32,465 nt of DNA. Source: Nemertoderma westbladi. Taxonomy: Eukaryota; Xenacoelomorpha; Nemertodermatida; Nemertodermatidae. The notes beneath the pieces were generated by a model. That model worked only from the letters and a program-made list of their open reading frames with translations, did no database searches and had not been told where the DNA came from. How positions within the stretch are numbered: position 1 is the first letter of the stretch; each line of letters begins with the position of its first letter. Position numbers and translations under genes: made by a program. The DNA is taken from positions 1-32,465 of the forward strand of contig JAUCBJ010005327.1 in NCBI GenBank assembly GCA_032718475.1, written 5' to 3'. Below are positions 1 to 9,600 of the stretch, one piece after another.

Positions 1-153
1 ATACTACTACTACTAGTGAACTAAAAAAATTAATTTGAATTATTGTTGGCAAGGAAATTGTTTCCCGATATTAAGTCAACCATTACAGTCAAGTATATTT
101 TTTTATTTTATTTATTTATATTAATGTGAATATTAATAAAAATGCATTATAAT
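1..153. other. AT-rich flank with short (ACT)n run
   Basis: AT-rich DNA opening with about four ACT units (positions 2-15). The run resembles the complement of the (TAG)n tail of the RTE-like family seen later. However, the bases next to it do not match that family's short 3' UTR, so I read it as a simple repeat. No gene seen. Confidence 0.5.
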
Positions 154-1890
154 AACTATTTACATACTTGTCTTTAAAGTAGCACTTTCCAGTATGATGA
201 TCCGAGTGGCTTTGTTACACGAACGAACATTAGTGAGTGAGTGAAAATAAAGCCACGAGGATCAGAACACTGTGAAGTACTTTGCAACAAGTATGTATGT
301 AGTTTTATTCCAAAATTTTAACATTACGAAATGATTGTACATATACATTATAAGTGATAGAAACTGCACAAATTAAATTAGTTGCTGTATAAATAAATGT
401 ATAAATGACATAAATTATGTTATAAATAAGTTAGCTTAACGTAACGTAATGTTACAATTTTGGAATAACAACTATTTACATACTTGTGTATAAAGTAGCA
501 CTTTACAGTGTGATGATCCGAGAGGCTTTGTTAACTAACGAATGTTAGTGAGTGAGTGATAGATAGATGGATTTATTTATACATTATGTAAAAACAATAA
601 CAAATACACCAAACAATGTACCGGTATAAAGGTATTGTCCAACATAACATATAGGATTACCCCTAAAGCTTTGCAGCTTATTTCCAAGGGGGTCCTTTAT
701 GTTACTTGGTTTCAAATACAATATTACACTACGCTAACCTAAAACCAATATAAAACGTAATTACACTATGTACATGTACAACTTTACCGAGAGCGTGACA
801 ATGCCCGACTCAACGATAAAGATGTAATGTACAGAACAATTTATTATAAAACGTAATTACAGTATAAATAGTAAATAATTAATAAACTAATAACTTACTG
901 TAGGACTATTGTACCTATTTTTACATTGCACACGGAGGTGAGATTTAACTGCAGATTTAAAAGAATGTTGATTATCTAGGTTTTTAATTTCATTAGGCAG
1001 AGCGTTCCAATTTTTAATGCCGTTAAAAAAGAAAGTATCAGATTCGAAGGATTTACAATTCGGGAGGTAGAAGTTTGAAGCACTAGCTCTGGTAATGTAA
1101 GAGTGTGTATCGCGTACTCTGTTGAATTTTTGTTTTAGGTAATTGGGACATTTACCATTATACACTTTATGCACATGGTTAAGGCGTCCACCCATATTAT
1201 GCACTCCCGCTATCGGAACACCAACTCGACCTCTCTCCTCGAGAGTTTAGGGATGCCCTGTCCATCAGGTATAGCGTAGCTGCTTAACTCTACTATCTAA
1301 GTTAAGTAGTCCAGATTCAGAAAAGTCATCTGGAGTTAGGTGGTGCCTAGGTTTGTAGTCTTTAATAAATCGTACTACTTTATTCTGAGCTACTTGTAAT
1401 TTACATCTAAGCTGTTTGGTTAAGCCTTCATACCAAGAAGAGCATGCATAGTCCATGTGACACTGTATTAAAGAAGGGCAAAGTAACTTGCGGGAGTCGG
1501 TGTTTAAACTGTTTTTATTTCTGTATAGAAACCTAAGCCTACTGTTAACTTTCGAGAAAATATTTTTCACTGTACTTTCTCCTGATAAAGCAGTTATCCA
1601 ATGTGGCGCCTAAATATTTAACTTCCTTTTTATTTTCAATCTTATGTCCATTACTAGTGACTTTAAACTTAGTTACCTTCTTTAACTTTCTTTTGGAACC
1701 AAACAAAATACTTTCAGTCTTACTGTAGTGAATGGATAGCCAAATATAGTGAAGATAAAGTAATAAAAAAAACATAAAAAAAATAAAGCCACGAGGATCA
1801 GAACAATGTAAAGAACTGCATAAATTATATTAGTTGCTGTATAAATAAATGTAAAAATGACATAAATTATGTCAAAAAAGTTAGCTTATT
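154..1890 (+). repeat. 316-bp tandem duplication, second copy split by a LINE
   Basis: The segment beginning at 154 (aactatttacatacttg) repeats from 470 with an offset of 316 bases. The second copy runs 470-548 and resumes at about 1784-1890 (aataaagccacgaggatcag, also at 246-265). The intervening 549-1783 is a CR1-like LINE, so the duplication is older than the LINE. Each copy carries an AT-rich core. In the first copy, 307-328 and 446-466 form an imperfect inverted repeat (attccaaaatt / aattttggaat), suggesting a small hairpin element of about 160 bp. The matching right end of the second copy lies at 2124-2146, separated by about 230 bases of unrelated sequence. Confidence 0.7.
549..1783 (-). 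mobile_element. 5'-truncated CR1/Jockey-group LINE, reverse transcriptase C-terminus
   Basis: Minus-strand frames read as the end of a LINE reverse transcriptase. First comes a segment containing SKTESILFGSKRK (about 1735-1700). Next is a thumb-like segment with SRLRFLYRNK, LIQCHMDYACSSWY and LQVAQNKVVRFI (1570-1265). Last is the C-terminal block with YITRASASNFYLPNC and FFFNGIKNWNALPNEIKN (1204-887), ending in a stop. Frameshifts and a stretch of about 60 foreign bases (1205-1262) break the reading frame. The catalytic core and the endonuclease are missing, as expected for 5' truncation. The AT-rich 3' UTR ends at 549-560 in a short ATCT-type repeat. Assignment to the CR1 group rests on these motifs from family knowledge; the exact clade is uncertain. 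It sits inside the second copy of the 316-bp duplication. Confidence 0.75.
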
Positions 1891-2123
1891 ATTATGGTGG
1901 CGTTTGGAGCCATGTTAATAGTTTATAGCTGCTGGTTATTAATAGCTACCGGTAATGCAGTAGGCCTATCTGGCTGCCAGGCAATTAATTATAAATGCCA
2001 CCTATTGTCACGCCGTCATTGGTTACCACATAAGCAAGGGACATACAATACTATACTAAATACAATACTAAATGAACAGCCCAATACAATGCTGTAGTCC
2101 TCAAAAGTTGTAAACGGCGTTGA
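1891..2123. other. unassigned insertion inside the second 316-bp repeat copy
   Basis: About 230 bases with no counterpart in the first repeat copy lie between two stretches that are adjacent there. No gene, terminal repeat or clear target duplication seen. Confidence 0.3.
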
Positions 2124-2170
2124 GTAATGTTACAATTTTGGAATAAAATTATTTTGTAAAATAAAGCAAA

Positions 2171-3156
2171 CGGGTTGGTCCGCGAAAAAAATTGTTGAGC
2201 TTGAAACAATTGAAAACGGGGTAAGAAGGTGCCCTGAATCGAGTGGTGGGATGTGTTTTTTTGTAAAAACACGAGGAAACTGTCGAAATGGCGGGTTTAA
2301 GTAAGTGGGGGAAGCCAATTTTGAAATGAAATGAATTTTGAGATGATTGGCTGCTACATATTTAATGTCATTACGCAGGGATCTGATAATTTTTTATCAA
2401 GGTTTCTATGGAGAGAGATTTTCGATCGATTCAAATACACATTAAATCTCAATCATTTCACGCGTGGCTAATATCAATTGAAAGCGGAGAGTCTTGCGGG
2501 TCTCTTGACACAATTAATGAAATTCATGATGAGGAACATTAACAAATATTTGTATTCAGCTGTATTTTCAGCAGCAATACCGGTACTGCATTTCAATCTG
2601 TATTGATTACGGTAGATTAGATTTCAAATGACATTAAATTTGTAATACCGTTCAGCCAGTACTATAATATAGTAATAATTGGCAGTAGGCTACTTGAATA
2701 TTAAAAATGTATACCTGTCACCGGTAAATCCGCAATACTCAGATACCGCAATAAAGCTGAGTGCTTAGTTTGTAATTGTAAACAGTATTTTATCAATCTT
2801 GCCCTTTATAAATTTAATTAATTGTAGTGTCAAAAGACGCGCAAGACTCTCCGCTTTCAATTGATATAAGCCACGTGGGAAATGATTGACATTTAATGTG
2901 TATTGAAATGGATCTAAAATCACCGTCCATAGAAACCAATATAAGAAATTATCAGATCACTGCGTAATGACGTTAAATATGTAGCAGCCAATTACAGCTG
3001 ATTTTCAAAATTGGCTTCCCCCACTTACTTAAACCCGCCATTTCGACCGTTTCCTCGTGTTTTTCCAAAAAACGCACCCCGCCACTCGATTCAGGGCACC
3101 TTCTCACCCCTCATTCATTTGTTTCCAGCCCAACAATGTTTTCGCACACGAACCCT
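2171..3156. mobile_element. long foldback (inverted-repeat) element
   Basis: Two arms of roughly 340-355 bases face each other: about 2171-2527 and 2810-3156, with an AT-rich spacer of about 280 bases. Matching landmarks include aaggtgccctgaatcgagtgg (left) with its complement near 3081-3105, ggcgggtttaagtaagtggg with its complement near 3020-3045, and aattgaaagcggagagtctt with its complement near 2840-2862. The arms differ by scattered substitutions and small indels, so this is an old hairpin. No coding sequence is seen, so it looks like a non-autonomous DNA element. It ends about 450 bases before the first transporter's start codon. Confidence 0.75.
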
Positions 3157-3612
3157 ATTGTAATATTAATCTCACATACAAAGATTGATGTTATCAACTA
3201 GAAATCTGTGCCATGTGTCCCATGGTGTGGAAAGTCTAATAAGCCGTAACTGTTAAACGCATAATATGTGCTTGGTCTGTACTCAGGGTGCTGCACTGTA
3301 TCTGCCTTCCCTCTGTTACTGGTAGTCGAGCGATCAATTTGCAAGGCCTATATACATACATACCTAGGTATATTGCTATACACTGGATTACACATTACCG
3401 TATCCGTGCTGCTTTTATATGTGGGGGTTTCTGAATGTTTTCTTGGAATTTTTATATAGCTTTTTTTAAGCTTTGTTTGGAGCATTTTTCCAAACTTTTA
3501 CCAAACGAATGCCCTAGTATTAATTGAACCTTTAACAAGGAACAAGGTAAAAAACATTGGTTCCTGCAAATATTGAATATGATAAGGATAGTTATACAAA
3601 ATAAACTGTGAC
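3157..3612 (+). promoter_or_regulatory. 5' flank of first transporter gene
   Basis: The stretch between the foldback element and the first ATG should hold the 5' UTR and possibly the core promoter, unless non-coding exons lie further upstream. A TATA-like run (tttttatatag) lies at 3447-3457, but nothing fixes a start site. An in-frame stop (TAG, 3589-3591) precedes the ATG at 3613, with no in-frame ATG between. This supports the chosen start. Confidence 0.3.
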
Positions 3613-6600
3613 ATGGATATGTCCGATGTTGAACTTGAAGATAAGAAAGAATCTCAAGCAAATACTCATAATGAATCTAACATTGCTGCTACTCTCCCAG
3701 AAGTAGACAATCACTGTGGATGGAATTGCATACCACAATCAACCCTAAAATGGTTCAATAAACCTGGGTGGTTGTTGGCATTTCTTGGTGTATTTATATT
3801 GTTGCAGCAAATGCTAGTCAATGGATTTATAAATACTGGAATCACTGCCATAGAGAGAAGATTCGGGTTGACCAGTACTTATTCCGGCATTTTGGTTGCC
3901 TTTTACGATGTAGGAGGTAAGTTCCACAATAATAATAACAGGTGCAATTTAGTTCGTTTAATTTCAATAGACTATGATGACAACAAGACAGATTAATTTA
4001 TTGGTCTGTGCGTTGGTGAGTTTATCACAAATATTTAAGATGAAAGATAAAATATGGAATTATATTTATTTATTTATCAAGCACGTTAAGTAAAAAACCT
4101 TACCGGTAGGTGTGTTACTACCAAAGTATGTAAAAAACTAAAAAGCAACAAGACCTAGACGTTGCATGCAATCAGTGATCAGCTGTCAGAGCAGCCAGCT
4201 GATTGGTAGGTTTTGTCCTGCAGCTGAAGGCATTCTCAGGAGGCCAAGCCAGGAAATGTAGAGAGAAATTCACAAAGGGGGGCAGAACGAGTATTGAAAT
4301 AAACAGAGAGGTCTGTAGATAACTAACCACTGTGAAGCAGCACCACAAACTTACGCCAATCACGTTTCTACTTGTTGATAGTGGGCTTGCGTGTTTGAAT
4401 GTAATACATTTCAAGCTTTTGCAACACTAGCCTCAATGGGTGTCTAGCAATTACTTTGAAATGTTTAAACAATTCACACCAGTCAGTCGGCCAATGTGTA
4501 TTGAGCTTGCCGCTGTGCGTCATGATGTGGTTGTGCACAGTCTTACCCTGTTCGCTTCCATCCTTGGCCGTCCCACCCTGGTGCTGTCTAACGTGTTCAA
4601 ACAAGTGTTGGATGGTGTGTCCAACATATTCCTCCTTACAAGATGGACATATAAAGAGTAAATGACATTAGACGCAAGGATATCCAGGACTAGATGTTTT
4701 AGAGATGGGAGTGACTGGTGCAGTTTTTAGACATAGTGAAAACTAACAGAACTGGCCGTGCGCAATACCTGGGTATAAATCCACGCAACTTTTAAACAAA
4801 CAGATCGGTTGCCCGACCTTGGAATTGGAACTTACAGATAATGGGCTTTGAATCATCAGCAGCTTACTTGTCCACTGGGTCACTGACCTTGGCGGGGACA
4901 ACTGTTACTGCCTCACCTCTACTTGCACGCCCCGTAGTAGCTTCAACTTCGGCTAGCTAATGCTCAACCACAGCATCAGTATATTGGTTATTGCTAAGAA
5001 TATTCTCAGCATCCCCAATAGCGGTATAGAGTTGGGAACCATCCCCATGCTTACTGGCGTTAAAGATGAGATATGGAATATACCACAAACTATACTGCAT
5101 TTTAGGACTCTGGGGCATATGCAGTGGCATTGAGAACAAGCCCAGTATCTGTAGGCTTGCAATACCACGCCATTGAAAGAGCATAGTCAACCCGAGTGAA
5201 AACCAAATCAAGAAAGGACAAGTGGCCCTCCTCCACCCCCATCTCAAGGGTAAACTTGAGAGGGGGGCATTGACCTCCCTCAGCTTCTCAGTGGGATCAT
5301 TACTGCCAACTCTAATTACATCATCGACGTACCTATCACTAAGCTTGGTGGCAATGGTGGAATTGGTCTATTGATGAATCCAACTGCACATGCAGCATTG
5401 GACAAAATAGAAATCTCTAACCGCATCATCTGTTTCCACTTCTCATGTTCTGGAAGACTGGTAGGTCATGTGCGCGAGAGTAGATATGGGTGATGGGCCT
5501 CATATCTGACTCCATTGCGACACCCACCCTGTGGAATGGCAAACCAGGGAGTGGTATTTGCCCCGATAGCTGACTCGGCAAAAAAGCACCCCCCAACCCC
5601 CACTATGGATTACATTAGCAATGCGGAGGTCCGGCCACTAGAGGCCAGTGGAATTACCGGACACAATCGGCCTCACATGCGTCAGTTATCTCCTGACTAG
5701 CTGCCTGTCTCACCCCCTACTGGAGAGAGAGAAGCCAACAATTCTTTGAGTCCCTTTCCTGATGACCTTTCTGGCCCAAACCCCGGGTCACCAGGGAGGC
5801 CAGATTGTGAGGGGGGGAGGGATTCTGGAGTTGGAGGCTACTCTCATGTTCCACCCCGACCAACAAAGCCATTAGTGAATCTGAGGCAAGTCACTAGACT
5901 AGCCTCAGTAAACACCCTAACACTCGGGTCCCCAATGCGACAAGGTGAGCTGACTGCCTTGGCAGATAAGCTTTCTCTTAGCGCAGTGGGTGTTCAAGAG
6001 CACCGAATGCAGACTGGACAGACTGATGAGGTTCTGATTAAGGACATGGGAGGCGGTTGGCGACTCGCCCTCGCGTCAGCAGATGATAGTGGCAATGGTG
6101 GTATTGGTCTATTGATGAATCCAACTGCACATGCAGCATTGGACAAAATAGACCAAATCTCTAACCGCATCATCCATTGTCACTTCTCATGTTCTGGAAG
6201 ACTGGCTAAGAAGATTCCTAAGGTGGTTCTGATTGTGTGCTACTCTCCAACTAGTGTTGCCCCTGTAGAGGAGGTGGAAAATTTCTACCACAATCTACAA
6301 GCAGCTACTGATGGAGTGGATTAGCATGCATTATTAACATTCCTGGGAGACTTTAATGCAAGTCTGCATCAATCACCTACATCACCCTGGGTCTATAGCA
6401 ATAGTGTTAACCGAAATTCCATCCATCTTCAGGATTTGATCTGTGGAAATGGATTGTTTTCGGATGGAACCCAGATCAAGAAGCGAACTGGAAAGCTATG
6501 GACTCATAGTGAACCCAGTGGTCATAAGTCCCAGATAGACCATATTCTGTTTCGTAGGAAATACAGGAGCTCTATACAAGACTGTAATGCATTTACACTA

Positions 6601-9600
6601 CGACCCTTCTCCAGTGATCACCGCCTTATTGTGGCCAAGGTAAGACTTAGTCTGCGTGCTAGCAGAACAACGAAATCTGCCTTGCCGCGGCATGACTGGT
6701 CCTCTCTGTTGCAACAGCCAAGTGTGAGATCCAGCTTCACACTACAGCTGAGCAACAGGTATGAGGTTCTTGCCTCTAAGGCGGCAGATCACTGTGATGG
6801 CTATATTGCCTTCACAGAAGCAGTTAAGTTAGCAGCTGCAGAAACAGTTCCTGTATACCCTCAAAACAGGAAAAGGGCCCCCTGGTCTGACAAAAAAATT
6901 CAGAAGTGCCAAAATGACCTCTATAAGGCGCAGAAAGAGGCAGTACTCTGTTAATCTACTGGAGCTAATAAACCAACAGGTTGATGCCATCAATGATGCT
7001 GACGACAGCAGGCAATCATCCCAGGCATGGAAATCGATCAACTTGCTTACTGGGTGGAAAAGCCAACCAACCACCAAGGTTAAGGCTAAATCACCAGCCG
7101 AAAGCCCACTTGGAAGGCCCACTTTGAAAAGCTCCTCAATAATGACAGGGTATTGCCTGATAACTTTATAGAAGTAAAAGTGTCTGAGTCTGTACTCCCA
7201 GATATTCCCATTGGCGATATTTGCAGAAGTGAAGGCTGCTGCAAAGACCATTAAGACCAATTGTGCCAGTGGAATAGATGTAAAAGTAAAGTAAATTTTC
7301 TTCGGCCACTAGGCCAGGGATTACGCACAAAGTCTGACGACTTATTTCCAGTGCGGTCCCCCCAGAACTTTACCTCCCCAGAGGAAACTCCAGTACTCAT
7401 TTAGCTACCACTTAAGGATGCAAGGCAGAGATGCGCCCTGGCTGGTCCCTTTAAAGGATGCAAGGCAGAGATGCGCCCTGGCTGGTCCCTTTAAAGCATT
7501 CGTGCCGAAACGAAAACTGCCCTGGCCCGTGTGAGGATCGAACCCACGACCTACGGGAGATGTGAATTCAATGCAACCACTACACCAAGGTGGAACCTAG
7601 ATGGTGTTCCCCCTGAGGTCTTTAAAATACCTGAGTGTTTAAAGCTCATCTTCCCATCATAGTAGACATAGGAGTACTCTCAGAATCACTAGAGGGAGCC
7701 CAATGGCTCCTCAGCTCATTAGAACATGCTGCTTCTAGTGTTGGTCTTTTTATTAACTCCAGAAAGATCAAAATTTTGACAGTTAACTTTGAAAGTCCTC
7801 AGCAAGTCTCTGATCGGATGAGCATAAGCTCAAAAGATGGTATGCTTGAGCATGTGGATGACTTATGTTACCTGGGATCATGGATCCAGAAGTCAGGTGA
7901 GGGCCTTCGTATACGTAAGGGAAAGGCATGGGTAGCCTTGAATAGGCTTTCCAGGATTTGGAAGTCACCGAGAATTAATCGGAAACTTAAGGTCTGATTA
8001 TTTAGAGCAGCAGTAGTTCCAGTACTCCTCTATCGGAGTCCATGCTGGGCTCTAACTGCTGAGGACACCAAATCGCCGGATGGCACATTCATTGGATGCT
8101 ATGCCAGGTTCATTGTGTCAAGTACACTGCACACATCTCCACCCAGACACTATATAACATTGGAGGTGTCTCATTGGTTTCCCCAAGCTTGACACTAGAA
8201 CAAAATCGCCTCCGCTTTGCAGGGCATTGCTTTCGCCGTGAGGACCAGCCAGTGCATAATCTTGTACTTTGGCAGCCTCATGGAGTGAATAAGCATGGTG
8301 GACAGCCCATGACTTTCTTGAGACGCATCTTAAAGGACACTGGCCTTGAAGATGCGGATGATCTAGCAAATGTCATGGGTGATAGGGAGTTGTGGCTGCG
8401 CAATTTTGTCGACAAGCCGTCACAGCATTCTTAAAAATACAGCTGCAATGCAGCATGCCGATCCTAGTAGTAGTAGTTGGTGCCCGCATCGATCCTCCCG
8501 TTGAACTGTGACAGAAAGATGTTGGTGAGATGGGGCCCAATAGAGACCCCATTGCAAAACCATCTTTCTGACAGACATAGTTACCATGGTGATCCAGGAA
8601 TATGACATCCTTGGTAGCCAACAGCATAAGACCAATAAATTTGTCATTGCTGATTGGCTGGCTGTCAGGATGCCGCTTATACAGTAGATCCGCAGCGAGC
8701 TGCACTGCCTCCCTCAGTGGGATGTTAGTGAATAAAGTTATTGGACGTCTGGAATACCAACCTTGTGGACTTTGGTGAGGCCATAAAGTCTAGGGGGAGT
8801 GGTATCATTACTAGGTGGTAACCTCACTAAGAGTTCCCCATTTTCATTGCCCACAATGCTCATGACCTCATCACAAATAACCTCCACCCTCTGTATGTAA
8901 ACATCTATCATTACAGCACTGGGATGACTGGAAGGGGTCCAAAGCGCCTCTGCCTTGGTGAGGTATGATTCCTTCTTCATACTGTCATAATGCAATGCAG
9001 TACCCATTCCCTTATCGAACGTCACAGCAATCAAACCTGGCTGCTTCAGATACCGCGCCATTGTAACAGCATCAGACTGCCTCTTAAGACACTTTAACTG
9101 AGCGTAGTTCTGAGCATGGTGGGACACACTTACTTTGTCTGCCTTGGTGGTGTGGGTGAAATAGTCCATCTGGGAGTAAAAGAGTGCAGTTTCAAACTTG
9201 GTTTTGACCGGATTCTTGGCCCCAAGTCTGAGCACCAACTCAACAGTCTCAGGAAGGACTATTCCATCCTCACAACGAACTGTGTCACTAACGTTTAGTA
9301 AGGCCCCCAGACCACCACATAACTTATCATCCTGGTCTGACCTCCATCGCTCAAGCTTAGCATCACACCAGGTGTTGGCCAGGCAGACGACTTCCTCAAA
9401 TTGGTTCGGGTCTGCCAGACGACATGCAAGATGATGCCTGGCACCTTGCACTCAGTCCTCCACGGCCTTCAGCTCAGGGACCTTCCAAGCTATGGTTGTG
9501 TTTAGCAACCACCGCTGGAAGGCCAATACTGCTTCTGGTTTGGCGAATGGGCGATAGGGTGGTCATGTGGACATGAAGGACATGACTCTTGAAGGTCATG

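Larger units (their letters stand above)
5351..8476 (+). mobile_element. RTE-like LINE, family A, copy 1 (broken), inserted in the Penelope element
   Basis: This copy is close to the full-length family A copy at 28639-32403. It splits the Penelope element and is flanked by a 6-base target duplication TTGGTG (5345-5350, 8477-8482). An apurinic-type endonuclease domain is readable: VGVQEHR (about 5989-6009, with the catalytic Glu), VCYSPTS, then GDFNAS, SQIDHILFRRKY and SSDHRLIVAK. Breaks include a stop at 6322-6324 before the GDFNA region and a small deletion near 6942. A SINE sits at 7281-7597. A deletion of about 650 bases at 7672 removes the reverse transcriptase palm, including its FADD box. 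The C-terminal part then reads to a stop at 8432-8434. The 3' end is a 30-base UTR and four TAG units (8465-8476). Confidence 0.88.

Noticed and set aside
1-16. (ACT)n as the end of a minus-strand family A LINE
   Set aside because: The adjoining bases do not match the family's 3' UTR.
3917-3996. Read-through of exon 1 as a 127-residue protein
   Set aside because: A consensus donor (GTAAGT) at 3917 and the in-frame continuation in exon 2 show that the tail is intron. Paralogue 2 repeats the same pattern.
5515-5700. Open frames in the 5' UTR of family A (also 29043-29291)
   Set aside because: They are shared between LINE copies but lie in another frame from the polyprotein and show no domain. 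A short first ORF cannot be excluded, but nothing supports it.
7529-7597. tRNA gene
   Set aside because: Boxes A and B are present, but the sequence is the head of a SINE bounded by a target duplication, so it is not counted as a functional tRNA.
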